Source: [Phialemoniopsis] sp. UDSM-2020 (Eukaryota; Ascomycota; Sordariomycetes; Thyridiales; Thyridiaceae). From it: DNA of 64,000 nt. A model generated the notes under the pieces. It had not been told where the DNA came from and searched no databases. It saw nothing but the letters and a program-made list of their open reading frames with translations. This document shows positions 44,336-55,549 of this stretch, piece by piece; positions within the stretch are counted from its first letter, which is position 1; each line of letters opens with the position of its first letter. The DNA is taken from assembly GCA_018873225.1 (NCBI GenBank), contig JAEILZ010000008.1, positions 248,001-312,000 on the forward strand, in the 5' to 3' direction. Position numbers and translations under genes: made by a program.

Positions 44336-44867
44336 GGCGGGCTCATGTTCCGTGGCAATACAAGTAGGATACTGCGCATGTTAAAATTAATTAGGTTCTT
44401 TTTGTGCATTCGGAGCAGCGACAAATCAGACATGCAACGTTATCGAGTTTCTTACCATCGCTCGTTTGCTCAGTGTTTTACTTTAGCCTGACCAGAGACT
44501 CCGAACGTTGTATTGGGAGTAACACCTCTGCCGAACCAGCCTGGGCTACGTCGATGGGGCTTCAACTTTTAAGATTGTGCGACAGTACTACACTACGTCG
44601 TATCTGGAATCCACAATAGCCACAAGTCACGGGCGGTGAGGGTGATGCCACATATCATTTGATTCGGAGCTTGATGATTATGATACAATTGGTGATGGAT
44701 CCTGAAATTCTAGTGCGTGAATACCCTCTTGATGACAGCTTCTATTAGCTGGATTCGTGTTTAACCCTCACTATCTGCCTGTACTTCCATGCCGCACTTC
44801 GCTTCGCAGCCCTCCAGCATCCTATGTTACAGTGCAAACATGACTAATCGTACACTTGGGCAATGTT
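44336..44867. other. Convergent intergenic region
   Basis: No gene seen. It holds the 3' ends of the acyl-CoA synthetase and of the sugar-porter gene. It contains neither the CGGGATT nor the TGASTCA motif and forms the natural border between the two halves of the cluster. Confidence 0.5.
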
Positions 44868-46777
44868 CTATGTTCTTACAGACTCCAGGTGCACAGACCC
44901 GGCCTCTGGGTTATTCTTGTCCGTGCTTCCATTTCCGGAAACGAAGATGTAATCAATCTCCTCCAGGGTTTTCCCATTAGTCTGTAGATATTCTGTCAGT
45001 AATCGAAGTTTGAAAGTGGCGGTCTCTTTCGCGTACCTCTGGAAGAAAGAAATAAGTGAATGGGATGCTGAAAAAGAGCATAACGACGAAGAGAAGATAA
45101 AACTTCCACCCCGTGTTCGCTATGGCGGCTGGGGTCATCTGCGCAATCGCCTACTTCTTGTCAGCTTTCCATCGAAGAAAGAGGTCCTCTCTTAGGAATC
45201 ACATACAAAGGTCCAAAGCCATTCTGAGAAAACACCCACGGCGGACCCGATATGTCTGAGGTGAAGCGGAGTGATTTCCGGTGCATAGAGCCAAGGGACA
45301 GAGTTCCAGGACATGCCGAAAGAGATCTCGTAGCAGAACAGCATAGCCAGAGCCAAGTTCGCGGTGGTCGACGTGTTGACGGCTATGCCGGCGGTGAAGA
45401 TGGTCATGAAGATAAGAAGTGCAAGTGATCCTAGCATGAGCACCTTGCGACGTCCGAATCGATCTACTATGACCATAGGCGGGAAAGTACCCAGCCAGAA
45501 GACGATTTGAATACATCCTGCCACCAGGCTCGATGTCTCTTTGGATAGGCCAACATTCTCCTCCAGGACAATTGTGACTGTAACACACAATCAGGATCTG
45601 TTTCGCAGGCCCAGGATGCTTGTAGACGTACCGTAAAAGGCAATGACGTTGATCCCGCTGAACTGTTGAAAGAATTGAATGAGAAAGCAAAGGACCAGTC
45701 GCCTCATATTCTTGGCGTCTGACTTGTCATGAATTAACTGCTTCAAAGTAAATCTGGTCCCGGATTCCTCAAAGCTTAATGCGGCTGCCATTTCTCTCTC
45801 GGTGGAGGTGACGCGCTCGTCGTCCTCTGAGCAGTCAAGAAGTTGCGACAGCACGGCGATTGACTCTTGCCGTCGGCCATGAGAGTAGAGCCATCTTTAT
45901 TCAGTCAGTATGTACTACCTCGAGTATGACGTTGAGCCTCGTGCGCTCACCTGGGACTTTCCGGTAGGAAAGGGACTGTGACGATGGTGATGATTGCGAA
46001 GAAGATTTGGAATGCGATAGGGAAACGCCATACGACCTAGGAGCAGTCAGTATCAGAGCCCACATTAACTGAACTTGCAGCAGGGGACCACGCACACTCC
46101 CAGTCAGGTTCCGGACGGTTCCGTAGTCGAGCCAGTATGCTATCACTGTCCCGAACTGTCGAAAGCGTTAACGCTCGCTTTTCTTGTCACTTGATTGCAG
46201 ACTGGTCTTACAATGACAATAGAGAGTTGAATAGCGATGGCTCGACCTCTTGATTCCATACGAGAACATTCCGAGACCCATACGGGAACAGTTGCAGTGT
46301 TCATCCCTATTCGTAGTGTGTTAGTCAGTCCCACATCTCCCAAGTTTCCAAAACCTCAAACAACTTACCATTGCCAAGGCCGGAGATAATTCTTCCAACT
46401 ATCATTTGAGGTGCACCAAAGGCACTCGCCTGGATCGCACCACCAACGACCATGATGATCGATCCCCAGAAAATGGTTCTTGTTCTTCCCAACTTATTGC
46501 CAAAAATGCCCGTAAGGGCACAGCCGATCAGACATCCAATATAGTAGAGGCCAACAATGGTGCCTAGATAGCCAGAAGTAGGATTTCCAAGAGCGTCAAG
46601 CAGGCTCGGCTGGGTGATGAGGCCACCTAGCACACCCTGAAGCCTGGTGTTAGTGGTTGTATGCTCTCTTTTGGCCAGAGGAAGGCTGACCTGATCATAT
46701 CCAAAAAGCAGATAGCAACTACCCGCGCTGGACGCGATAGCGGCACGCAACAATCTGCCTCGAGCTTTGATTATCAT
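44868..46777 (-). CDS. MFS sugar-porter family transporter (first)
   Basis: Nine exons: 46777-46691, 46636-46369, 46306-46212, 46155-46096, 46036-45951, 45894-45632, 45577-45207, 45150-45037 and 44981-44868, giving 485 aa; every intron is 54-62 nt. Family signatures are GYDQGVLGG in helix 1, LGRTRTIFWGS, PESPRWLYSHGR before the central loop, QQFSGINVIAFY in helix 7, DRFGRRKVLMLG and PETNGKTLEEID after helix 12. Fungal members carry hexoses, disaccharides, quinate, inositol or other polyols; the specificity is not readable. It is divergent from a zinc ADH across a promoter that has both cluster motifs. Confidence 0.92.
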
Positions 46778-47017
46778 TTCGAATAGTAAGGGTAGCTACC
46801 GGAGAGTAAATGACCAAATCAAGGCCTCGGAGTATCGTATACGAGAGTTGTCATAAGACTTGCTAAACAGAACAAGACTCTAGCTTTTTAAAGGAGCATA
46901 GAGGTGTGTCTTACTCTTGGTGAAGGGATCGAAGCGGGGAGAGCCTCCCACTAACTGGAGGTATGCGGAGAGACGGGGCCCCAGATTATCGGAAGTATGA
47001 CTTGGGTATCGGAATTG

Positions 47018-47033
47018 AATCCCGTGCGGGATT
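47018..47033. promoter_or_regulatory. Everted operator candidate AATCCCG-N2-CGGGATT
   Basis: Perfect 7-2-7 repeat AATCCCGTGCGGGATT, with arms in the opposite order from the copies at 25032 and 31792. Zn2Cys6 factors are known that bind everted, inverted or direct CGG pairs. It lies 241 nt before the transporter start. Confidence 0.6.
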
Positions 47034-47075
47034 GCCATTGATGACCGTCCATGGCGGCAAGGGGCAGGCCTGTTT

Positions 47076-47087
47076 GGTCATGACTCA
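47076..47087. promoter_or_regulatory. bZIP site candidate GGTCATGACTCA
   Basis: Reverse complement is TGAGTCATGACC, identical to 50530-50541. An AP-1-like TGACTCA heptamer is joined to a GGTCA half. It lies 342 nt upstream of the zinc ADH and 299 nt upstream of the transporter. Confidence 0.6.
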
Positions 47088-47428
47088 GTGACAACTAACG
47101 TTTCTTGCTGCGCAATGATCCACTTGAGCGATCTCGGTCCTCACGCCGTCAGATGTAGTGCAAGCCCCAGACTCCGGTAAGAAATCAAAATGCGACCCCA
47201 CCACTGACAAATGGTTTGAAGGAAGCTCCAAATCAGAAAAGCGAACATGATGTATCCGGGACCTAAATTATGAGATGTACCCGCTCTCGGACGATTTAAC
47301 AAGTGGCAAAGAATGGGATGAGCCCTTCCACCTTAGAATTGCAATAACTCAGCCTCTTACTACACACAAGCCTAGCTCTAGCCACTCCCAGTTCATCGAC
47401 ACAACAGGTTCTCATTCGGCAGGGAACA

Positions 47429-48910
47429 ATGTCTGCCTCACCTGCTAAGACAATGCTCGCAGCTCAATATAACGTGGTTAGTCCCTATCTCTGAGTCGTG
47501 CAAGTCAGGGACTTTAATCACCCAGCTAAGTCAGGGCTGTAGGAGAAAAACAAAGTCGAAATCAATCAAATTCCAGTACCAGAGTGCGGTGAAAATGAGA
47601 TTCTCATGAAAACATACTGTGCAACTCTATGCCATTCGGACTTGGTCAGTAACCGCTCCCGACGTCTGCGATATAGCATGAGCGCAACTGACCTGCACAT
47701 CAGATGCTCTTCTGGGGCCATACAGCCGAAAAGCCGCCCACGAATAAAATGACCATCGGGCATGAGAACACGGGCACAGTCGTGGGCGTTGGGAAGAATG
47801 TGAAAGGTTTCAAAATTGGTGACAAGGTTGGCTGCCTTGGCTGTAGCTCCGCGTGTTGTGAGCATCCATGTAACTCTTTCCTCGCAGATCGATCAAAGCT
47901 GACACGGATAATTTTATAGACGATTGTGAAGGCTGCCAAGTACACAATCTCTTTTGCGAAAAGGGTACACAGCTGCTGCACGGATTCCAGACGGCTGGAC
48001 ACTTCGCAGAGTACTCGACGACTGACTATAGAAATGCAATGACCTTGCCGGAAGGGATGGACATGGTCACGGCGGCACCTCTCTTCTGCGCCGGTGTTAC
48101 AGGTACGCTTCGACTCAACCCAGCTAATGGCATCGTCTCGCTACAAACGCTGTCTTGAATCAAAAGACAATCAGGGTAGTAACTAATGCTGATCATTTGG
48201 GTTTGGTAGCGTACCACTGCGTCAAAGGCTGCGACTTGGTCGAAGGGCAATGGATAGCAATTGTCGGGTGTGGCGGACTCGGTCATCTTGGTAAGTCAAA
48301 AATAGAGACGGAACACTGGCTTCCATTTCTTCTTTTCGTCACTAATTTAGCGTAAAGCCGTGCAGTATGCCAAAGCAATGAAGCTCAAAGTCGTCGCCAT
48401 CGACATCTCCGCAGCCCAGCTCGAGGATGCGCTCAGCCTTGGAGCGGATGCTGCCTTCAACCCGGGAAAGGATGAGAATTACGAAACCAAGATTAGAGAA
48501 ATAACGCAGGGTGGTTGTCATGCTGTGGCGGTGTTCAGCGCGTCCAATGCAGCCTACAGGGATGCTCCTAAAACACTGCGGTAAGTCTCTCCTGCGTCGG
48601 ATATCACTCCAGACTTTCCAGGTCAAGAAGCTAACAATACTCGTTCAGCGTAAACGGTTTGATGATGGTGGCAGGCATTCCCAAAGAGAACCTCTCCATT
48701 TCGGCGCTCGACATATTGCTTGGAAAATACCGTATCGCTGGCAGGAGTAGCGGTGTTCCGCAGAACATGCCTGAGGCAATCCATTTCAGCCACGCTCACG
48801 GAATCAAGCCGCATGTGACAGCGTATCACGATATACATGAAATTAACAGGCTAATCAAAACGATGGAGGCTGGCAAAACCGCAGGGCGGCTTGGTATAGT
48901 TTTCGGTTAG
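47429..48910 (+). CDS. Zinc-dependent medium-chain alcohol dehydrogenase (second)
   Basis: Seven exons: 47429-47476, 47543-47644, 47704-47857, 47920-48102, 48210-48290, 48358-48580 and 48649-48910, giving 350 aa. Motifs: CATLCHSD with the catalytic cysteine, GHENTGTVVGVG, the structural-zinc set in CCYDCEGCQVHNLFC, and GCGGLGHLAVQYAKAM for NAD binding. This is the yeast-ADH-like branch, which usually handles primary alcohols and aldehydes. With the ALDH two genes away it could carry an alcohol through to the acid. The gene is divergent from the transporter; its 3' end is only about 80 nt from that of the bZIP gene. Confidence 0.92.
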
Positions 48911-48991
48911 ATGAGCTAGCTGCAACATACTCCCAAAACCGACTGAAGAGCCGCAGGCTGTGGAAGTACAGACCAATGATCATGGTGCATC

Positions 48992-50331
48992 TCAGTCGCG
49001 CGAGTAAACAAGTCGCACCATCTCGGGGTAGTGTTCGTCAAAGTTGCGCGACACCGTCCAATTACTGAGCCGTTGAATATGCTTCTCAAAGATTTTGTTC
49101 AATGTAAAATCATCACCAACAGCAGATATTGCATCAGATGGATCGTAAGGCCAGTTCACCGTCACGCACTGTGAGTAGACGCTAGAGAAGAGCTGGAAAG
49201 GGTATTTCTCGGGATCCTCGATCAGGAGATCCCGCACGCTAGGCCTGGAATACCGGGTCAGGATACCAGCAAGAGCTTGGTCAGACCGGGCTCTACTCAC
49301 CAGGGAATGTTGTCAATCCAGGCTGCATGTGGAACACTGACTTGGGTTGTAGTGGGACGCAACCAACGCGGGAGATCGGTGAAAGTGTCCTTCGCGGGAC
49401 ATATTTGCCACTTGAAAGAAACACTGGTCAGCGATGTTGACGACCTTGGGTCGGATAGGAGAAAGACCAGACTCACTCGCATGGTTCGATGCATTAGATA
49501 CATGAAAGCAAACCGTTCAACGTCGGGAACATGGGAAAATGTTGAAATGACCTCGTTCATGAGCTGGCTGATGGGATTGATCACTTGTGACAGGCCCGGT
49601 TGGAGGTAGGCTTTCACAGACAATTCTGAGGGACCGGCAATTCGGCGCGCTAAATCGCTGTTTGCAGGATAGAGGTGGGATTGGAGAAATCCTAGAAGGA
49701 TGTAGTCAAGCGGGGCTGCCGGCGGCTTATGCTTCGGGAGAATTGTGTGGACGACAGGGACAGGGTCTGCCAATGAGCGGGCATCTGCTGCAGTCGAGAC
49801 GGTCGGAGACAAGCATGCTCTGGGGTGAGGAGAGACGCGGGCTGGGTCCCGGGTAGGATTGGGAGCTGGATTTGGTCGTTGTGTCGGTTCATCAGTGTGG
49901 GTGAGACTGGATGAAGAAACGCCATCACCCCAGCCAGACGGACTTGTATTTTCCTGTGCGGGGGTTCTCTCTGTAGCCCATGAGCCTGGAGATATGACCA
50001 CAGGCCCCTGGTCTCTGGAAACGGAGGGACGCTCGAGCTGTGCCTCTAGTCGTCGATTTTCTAGCTCGAGACTGGCGAGCTGTGCATCTCTCTCTCTACG
50101 ATCTGCCTCGTGCGTGGCTGTAAGGCGATCCAGAGCTTCCTGAAGCGATTCGATTTTGTTTCTATTTCTTTCGCGGAATGCTCGTTGGGCTTTTCGATCT
50201 TGATCGCGTTTGTGCTGGATTTGCTGTCGATTTAGTGTAGACACGGTGCGCACCCTGTGCCGCTTGCTGGTGCCGCCTACAATGATACTCTGGGCATCCG
50301 GTGCAGCTTGCCTTGCTCCTTCGGCACTCAT
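48992..50331 (-). CDS. bZIP transcription factor with DUF3425 domain
   Basis: Three exons (50331-49477, 49410-49301, 49244-48992) give 405 aa. The basic region (QDRKAQRAFRERNRNKI, about 42-58) runs into a heptad-like helix with leucines (SLQEALDRL...). The position usually occupied by an invariant Asn is Asp here, as in other bZIP-DUF3425 proteins. The DUF3425 part starts near residue 200 (PLDYILLGFLQSH) and contains MHRTMRWQICP and WLRPTTTQ...WIDNIPWP, which fix both splice junctions. It is the obvious candidate to bind the TGASTCATGAC elements in the divergent promoters around it, including its own. Confidence 0.9.
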
Positions 50332-50729
50332 TACGATGTTCCTCTGTCTTCTTCTTTTCCTGACTCAGTGTGAGCGTGTGTGGTCAGGAGAGGGAGATGG
50401 CGGGAAAAGCGTGCTCAATCGCGATCTTTGAGATCTAATCCCACCCCACAAAATCATTTATCAGTAATCAATCCCAGCGCCGTCCAACTTGATTTGTGGA
50501 GATTGCTTCTCCACAATAACAAACTTGTCATGAGTCATGACCACGATGTACAACCCGGTGATGGGCGAAAAGAGTCTCGAAGGACAGTGTAGGATAAAGA
50601 AGGAGAAGAGTTGCTTGAAATGAACAAGCTCGTTTTCCTGTTCATTCTATCGACTAATTGTGCTTTGAAATATCGCTTAGTAGAAGGGCCTGTCCTCCAG
50701 TAAACCTCCCTGCTCCGAACTAAAAGAAA
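50332..50729. promoter_or_regulatory. Divergent promoter (bZIP / ALDH)
   Basis: No gene. A TGACTCA at 50361-50367 lies 30 nt before the bZIP start, and the full TGAGTCATGACC element is at 50530-50541. Both could serve autoregulation. Confidence 0.6.
50530..50541. promoter_or_regulatory. bZIP site candidate TGAGTCATGACC
   Basis: Identical on the other strand to 47076-47087. It lies 199 nt upstream of each of the two divergent genes, almost exactly in the middle. Confidence 0.6.
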
Positions 50730-52499
50730 ATGGCGGTTGAGTTAGAGCCCCATTTGACACAGCTATTCATTAACAATGAAGTAAGTGCCTCGGCCAGCCC
50801 GAACTTATGACATTTACTAATCTGGCCAAGTATACAAGCTGCAAAGATCCCAAGAAGTATTGTGCACGCCCAATTGCGTAGCCATATTATGTGCTGACTA
50901 TGAACCCAGGCTCTCGGTATACAACCCTGCCAATGGGGACCTGGTCAGTGACCGGATACCGTCGGCTGGCCAAGATGACGTCGACGCTGCTGTCCGAGCT
51001 GCGCAACATGCATTCAAGCCGGACTCTCGATGGCGCTCCATGACCGCACAGGAGCGACAGGCCATAATGCTCAAGTTCGCAGACCTACTCGAGACGAACG
51101 AGAAAGAGCTATCCCGCTTGACGAGACTGACCTTGGGAGCGCCTCGATTGCCCTTCGGCAAGTCGGAGGTGGGGACTGCAATCACATGTTTCCGCTACTA
51201 TGCCGGCTGGACAGACAAATACGGAGGGCAGCAATTTCCTGCCGACGACGGCTTTTATAAGATCGTACACAATGAACCACTTGGGGTTATTGCTGGGTAG
51301 CCTGTCTCACATTCGAAAGGGCCGATGCACTTGTGCTAACTGGCGGTTCTAGAATCATCCCCTGGAATGGTCCCATGGCTTCTATGGGACTCAAGGCTGC
51401 CCCGGCTCTTGCGACTGGTAACGTATTCATCTTGAAGCCCAGTGAGAAGACACCCCTCGCAGCGGCGGCTCTGGGCAAACTTATCCTCGGAGCCGGCTTC
51501 CCGCCTGGTGTCTTTCAAATTGTAGGTGGCGACGGGGAGACCGGAGCCATGCTGGCTTCACACATGGATGTTGCGAAAGTTAGCTTCACTGGCAGTATCG
51601 CAACAGGAAAGGCTGTGCAAGTCCTGGCTACAAAAAGTAACTTGAAGAGGGTAACCCTAGAGCTTGGTGGCAAAAGCCCTGCGGTCATATTTGAGGACGC
51701 AGATCTGAAGAACGCGGTTGAATGGTGCGTTACCCGTTGCAACAACTTTGCCGATCCGCCGTGTTGACAAGATCCAAGGACCGTCAATGCTTTGACAACG
51801 AATAGTGGGCAAATATGCTTTGCTGCTACGAGGCTTTATGTCCAGTCCGGGATCTACGATGCATTTGTCGAAGCTTATTCCCGGGCTCTCAAAGAGAAGC
51901 AACAGGTCCTGGGGGATCCTGACGCAGAGGGAATTGAAATAGGGCCCGTGGTCGACAAAGCGCAGTATGACAGAATATTGGGGATCATACAAAATGCCAA
52001 AGAGCAGGGACATGGTGAAGTGACAGTTGGAGGGACTAGCCATGGCTCCAAGGTATGCTCTAATGCTCGCTTTCGAACGGTATCCTCCACTCTTGTGGAG
52101 ATAACAGCTAATGTAATATTTCCCAAGGGCTACTTTATCCAACCCACCCTCTTCGCCAATACCGCGCCGAATGCGCCGATCTATAAGGATGAAATCTTTG
52201 GGCCCGTGGCGGTCATTAACCGGTTTGACAAAGAAGAGGAAGTGATTGACCGATCCAACAACAGTATTTACGGTCTGATGGCGGGCGTGTTTACACAGGA
52301 CATCAACAGAGCATTGCGCTTGGCCACCAAATTTGACTCTGGCGTGGTGGGCATTAATTGCATCAGCACTATTCATTGTTCAATACCGTTCGGTGGCACG
52401 AAGCAGAGTGGATTGGGAAGAGAGATGGGAGAGCATGCCCTTAGGGCGTATACAGAGCCCAAGACTGTGCTCATCAACTTAAAGTACAACTCTAAATAG
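50730..52499 (+). CDS. Aldehyde dehydrogenase (second)
   Basis: Six exons: 50730-50780, 50831-50856, 50910-51296, 51353-51724, 51779-52052 and 52128-52499, giving 493 aa. Exon 2 is only 26 nt. Motifs: IIPWNGPM (about 156), FTGSIATGK, LELGGKSP with Glu258, NSGQICFAATR with Cys292, and EIFGPV. It lacks the second cysteine of the semialdehyde type and resembles general fungal ALDHs acting on aliphatic or aromatic aldehydes. The usual N-terminal NGKP segment is replaced by LGAPRLPFGKSE. The gene is divergent from the bZIP factor. Confidence 0.92.
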
Positions 52500-52871
52500 A
52501 TCGCATCGATAAAACTTTATAGATGGCATGATCCGGCGCAATTGTGTTTCTTACTGGTGTGCTGGTGCGACAAAGAAGTGCTTTCGAAGAGGTCTTGGCC
52601 AGAGAAAGCCCTGTAAATCAACCCGAAGCCCATTGAGGTGATTCCGTATTGTGATAAATATCTGATGTATCTAGGTGGCTGATGTTATACGTATCAAGGT
52701 ATCGTCACAGGCGACTCAAGAATGAGTTTATTCTGCTGCCTTGACGTAATGTTGGGGACTGGGATGTAGCCAAAGACAAAGGATGGAGAAGGAGTAGAGA
52801 GATATCTGCATTTGAAACAGATAGCACGGCTCTGGCGCTAAATTATTTTGAAAGAACCTACGCTCGTAGAT
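52500..52871. other. Convergent intergenic region (ALDH / MFS)
   Basis: No gene seen; only the 3' ends of two convergent genes. No cluster motif. Confidence 0.5.
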
Positions 52872-54845
52872 CTAAGCAGTCTCGATGTGAAGGGGCGAAC
52901 TGGATTCCTTGCCATGAGGGTGGCTCCTTTCCATCACCGTCCGTGCGAGGAGACTGTTTTTGATCTCCTCCCTTGCGAAAAGTACGTCAATCTCTTCGAG
53001 AGACTTTCCAGAGGTCTGTCCCCAAACGTCACTTCACCGCTACTGCCACATCAAAAGACCAGAACTCCTTACCTCGGGGCACATGTAATAAACGAAGAAT
53101 ATGGCTAAGAAGCATGAAAGCCCCATCCAGATCCATATCTTCCACCCCACATTCTGAAGGGCAATGCCACCAGCGAACACTGTGATGAAACAAAAAAGCC
53201 ACTCGCCAAAGGCTCCGGCTGCAGCTCCCGCGTGTCTGAGCTTGAGGGGCGCAATCTACCACATGTGAGTCCGCGAACAGAAGCATGATCACTAGCAACT
53301 TGAGCTTACCTCCGGCCCGTAAAGCCAACATACTCCAATCCACCCGTAGCCGAATACCGTGTTGTAGATGAATATAGCCCCGACACCCACCCATTGTGTA
53401 GCGACCGTTGGATGAGGAAGTCCGATCATGGTGATAAACACTACCATGCAAATGGTCAAAGCGACCGCCGAATACAAGAGGATGTTGCGTCTGCCAAATC
53501 TTTCAATGGTGAAAACAAGCGGCACCGTTCCCGCAGCAAACAGAGTGTTCATCAAAGCAGCCAAAAGCTGAGACAAGAATGGGGAGAGCCCGACTTGAGA
53601 GAAGATGACTGTGCTGTAATATACGGAGAGATTGATTCCTAGAAAGCCATTAAATCACTGCGGATCAATATCTTGGAGACAATTTTGCTCACCCATCATC
53701 TGTTGGATGCCAAGTATCAGGAATGAAATCCGAATACGACGGCCGACGCGGAGGTCACTACGATCCCAGATGAGATCTGTAAGTCGAAACCCACGCTCTT
53801 GAGAGCTCTCCTCGAGGGCAATACTGGCAAGAATCACCGCTCTCATCTCTTCAACTCGCGAGTCCCTCACAGATGTATCGTATAGGCGGGCTAAAGTCTC
53901 ATCCCCCTCATCGATGCGACCTCTGGCGTAGTACCAACGAGGTGTGTCTGGGAGCAAAAACGTCATGCAACCAGCGCATAGTCCAAATAGAGACTGAAGA
54001 CCAATTGGGACGCGCTGTGAAGATGTTAGCACCTTGAAAATGAATAGGTCTTCACGTATGATAAACACTTACCCAAGACACCTGGCTTTCCAGTCGTGTG
54101 AAGCCGAAGTCGACCCAGTAAGCAATGGCCGCTCCCGATACCAGGAACACACATGTGATCGCTACATCGGGGCCACGTTCTTCGTTTCCGGTGCCCATTT
54201 CCGCTTGATAAGTCGGAATGGTGCAAGAGATGAACTTCTAGGATTAGTCTGGTATTTCCTAACATTTGTCATGATTAAGGTAGCCTTACACCAATACCAA
54301 AGCCCTAGATGTAGGTGTTGTCAGATATGACTAGCCTTTCTAAAGTGACCAGTTTTTGCAGAAGTACTCACACAGAGGATACGGCCAACTATCATCTGTG
54401 GGACTGACCAGGCCGTCGCTTGTAAGATGCCACCAACAATGACCAGCATGTTCCCAAGTAGAACACACATGCGTCGTCCAAGCGGGAGCCCCATCATCGT
54501 GACTGCAAGTGAGCAGACTGCAGCAGCTAGGGTGTACGAGGAGGCTATCATGGGAATGACATAGGTTCCGGTCGGGTTCTATTTCAGAAACTTCAGCGCG
54601 AGGCAGACGATCTTGGAAGTTGCATGTTGTCTCACCCCCATTGCCTGGCGAAAGGGCAGCGTCTCTTGAACTCCACCGAGAACTCCGGCATCATACCCAT
54701 ACAGGCAAAATGACTGCAATTGTTGAGTCAGATATCAAAGAAGAAATCTTCTTTTACTCGAAGAATTACACACTATAGCGCAGCTCGTTGAGAGCAGACG
54801 CTTGATGGCCTTTCCCCGGATGCCTCCTTTCCAAGATGCAGTCAT
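52872..54845 (-). CDS. MFS sugar-porter family transporter (second)
   Basis: Nine exons: 54845-54774, 54713-54636, 54578-54372, 54304-54290, 54237-54073, 54014-53693, 53638-53310, 53255-53073 and 53015-52872, giving 504 aa. The fourth exon is a 15-nt micro-exon coding GFGIG, the conserved glycine-rich turn, which confirms it. Other signatures: LYGYDAGVLGG, LGRRMCVLLG, PDTPRWYYARGR, QQMMGINLSVYYS, ERFGRRNILLYS and PETSGKSLEEID. It is a paralogue of the transporter at 44868-46777 in family and exon style but clearly diverged. Cargo unknown. It is divergent from the Old Yellow Enzyme gene. Confidence 0.92.
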
Positions 54846-55549
54846 GGTGATGGACGTATTGTTTTGGTAATGCGAGACTTGTACCGCGAGCTTAATGATG
54901 GCAACCGTTCTTTGGGCCACATTTAAGCAAAGTGTTTGGGTTTCTTTACTCATATAGTCGTTGCGGCCTCCCACATTATGTATTGGACACCGCCACATCC
55001 AAGAAGCTGTTTAATTCCTGCATAGAACCGGGCATGTCCCCAGGAACTACCCCGGACTCTCCCCAACATACCCCAGATAACCAGCGGAGCTTCTAGACGA
55101 GACATGAACACCTATCTTTCGGAATTATTTCCCGAGCGAGCTCATCGTATTTCACGCGTCCATGATTCAGGGGTAAGTTGCAGAGTGGAGCCGTCATGAC
55201 CAGTTGACATGATGTGGGTCAAAATTCCCTTAGTGAACTGATGTCAGATCCTCATCTGTCCGGCCAGGGCAAAAACTACTGGTGACCTGACTCATGACCA
55301 CGGCACTGCCGGGCGGGTGGGCCAGCGGAAGAACGAGAGGCAAATGCGGAAGTGCATTCAGCAACGAGATAATTTCGGAGAAAAGGGGGATATGATCGAG
55401 GCAGGTCTGAGATTTGTCAGCTAAGATGAACTCTCGAGCTGCGGCAAAGTGTCTGAATCATGATGAAAGCGATCATAATACTGCCAGCAGACGTCTACTC
55501 GTGCACAAACGGTCCGGACCAGGGCAGCCCTTGAGTAGAACGAATCAAG
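54846..55549. promoter_or_regulatory. Divergent promoter (MFS / Old Yellow Enzyme)
   Basis: No gene. It has the TGACTCATGACC element at 55288-55299, a shorter GTCATGACC at 55193-55201, and a degenerate CGGAATTATTTCCCG at 55120-55134. Confidence 0.6.
55288..55299. promoter_or_regulatory. bZIP site candidate TGACTCATGACC
   Basis: Same 12-mer as at 50530 except for C in place of G at position 4, the degenerate centre of AP-1-like sites. It lies 251 nt before the Old Yellow Enzyme start. Confidence 0.6.

Larger units (their letters stand above)
46778..47428. promoter_or_regulatory. Divergent promoter with both cluster motifs
   Basis: No gene. It contains the everted palindrome at 47018-47033 and, 42 nt further on, the TGACTCA element at 47076-47087. 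It is the only intergenic region where I see both. Confidence 0.6.
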
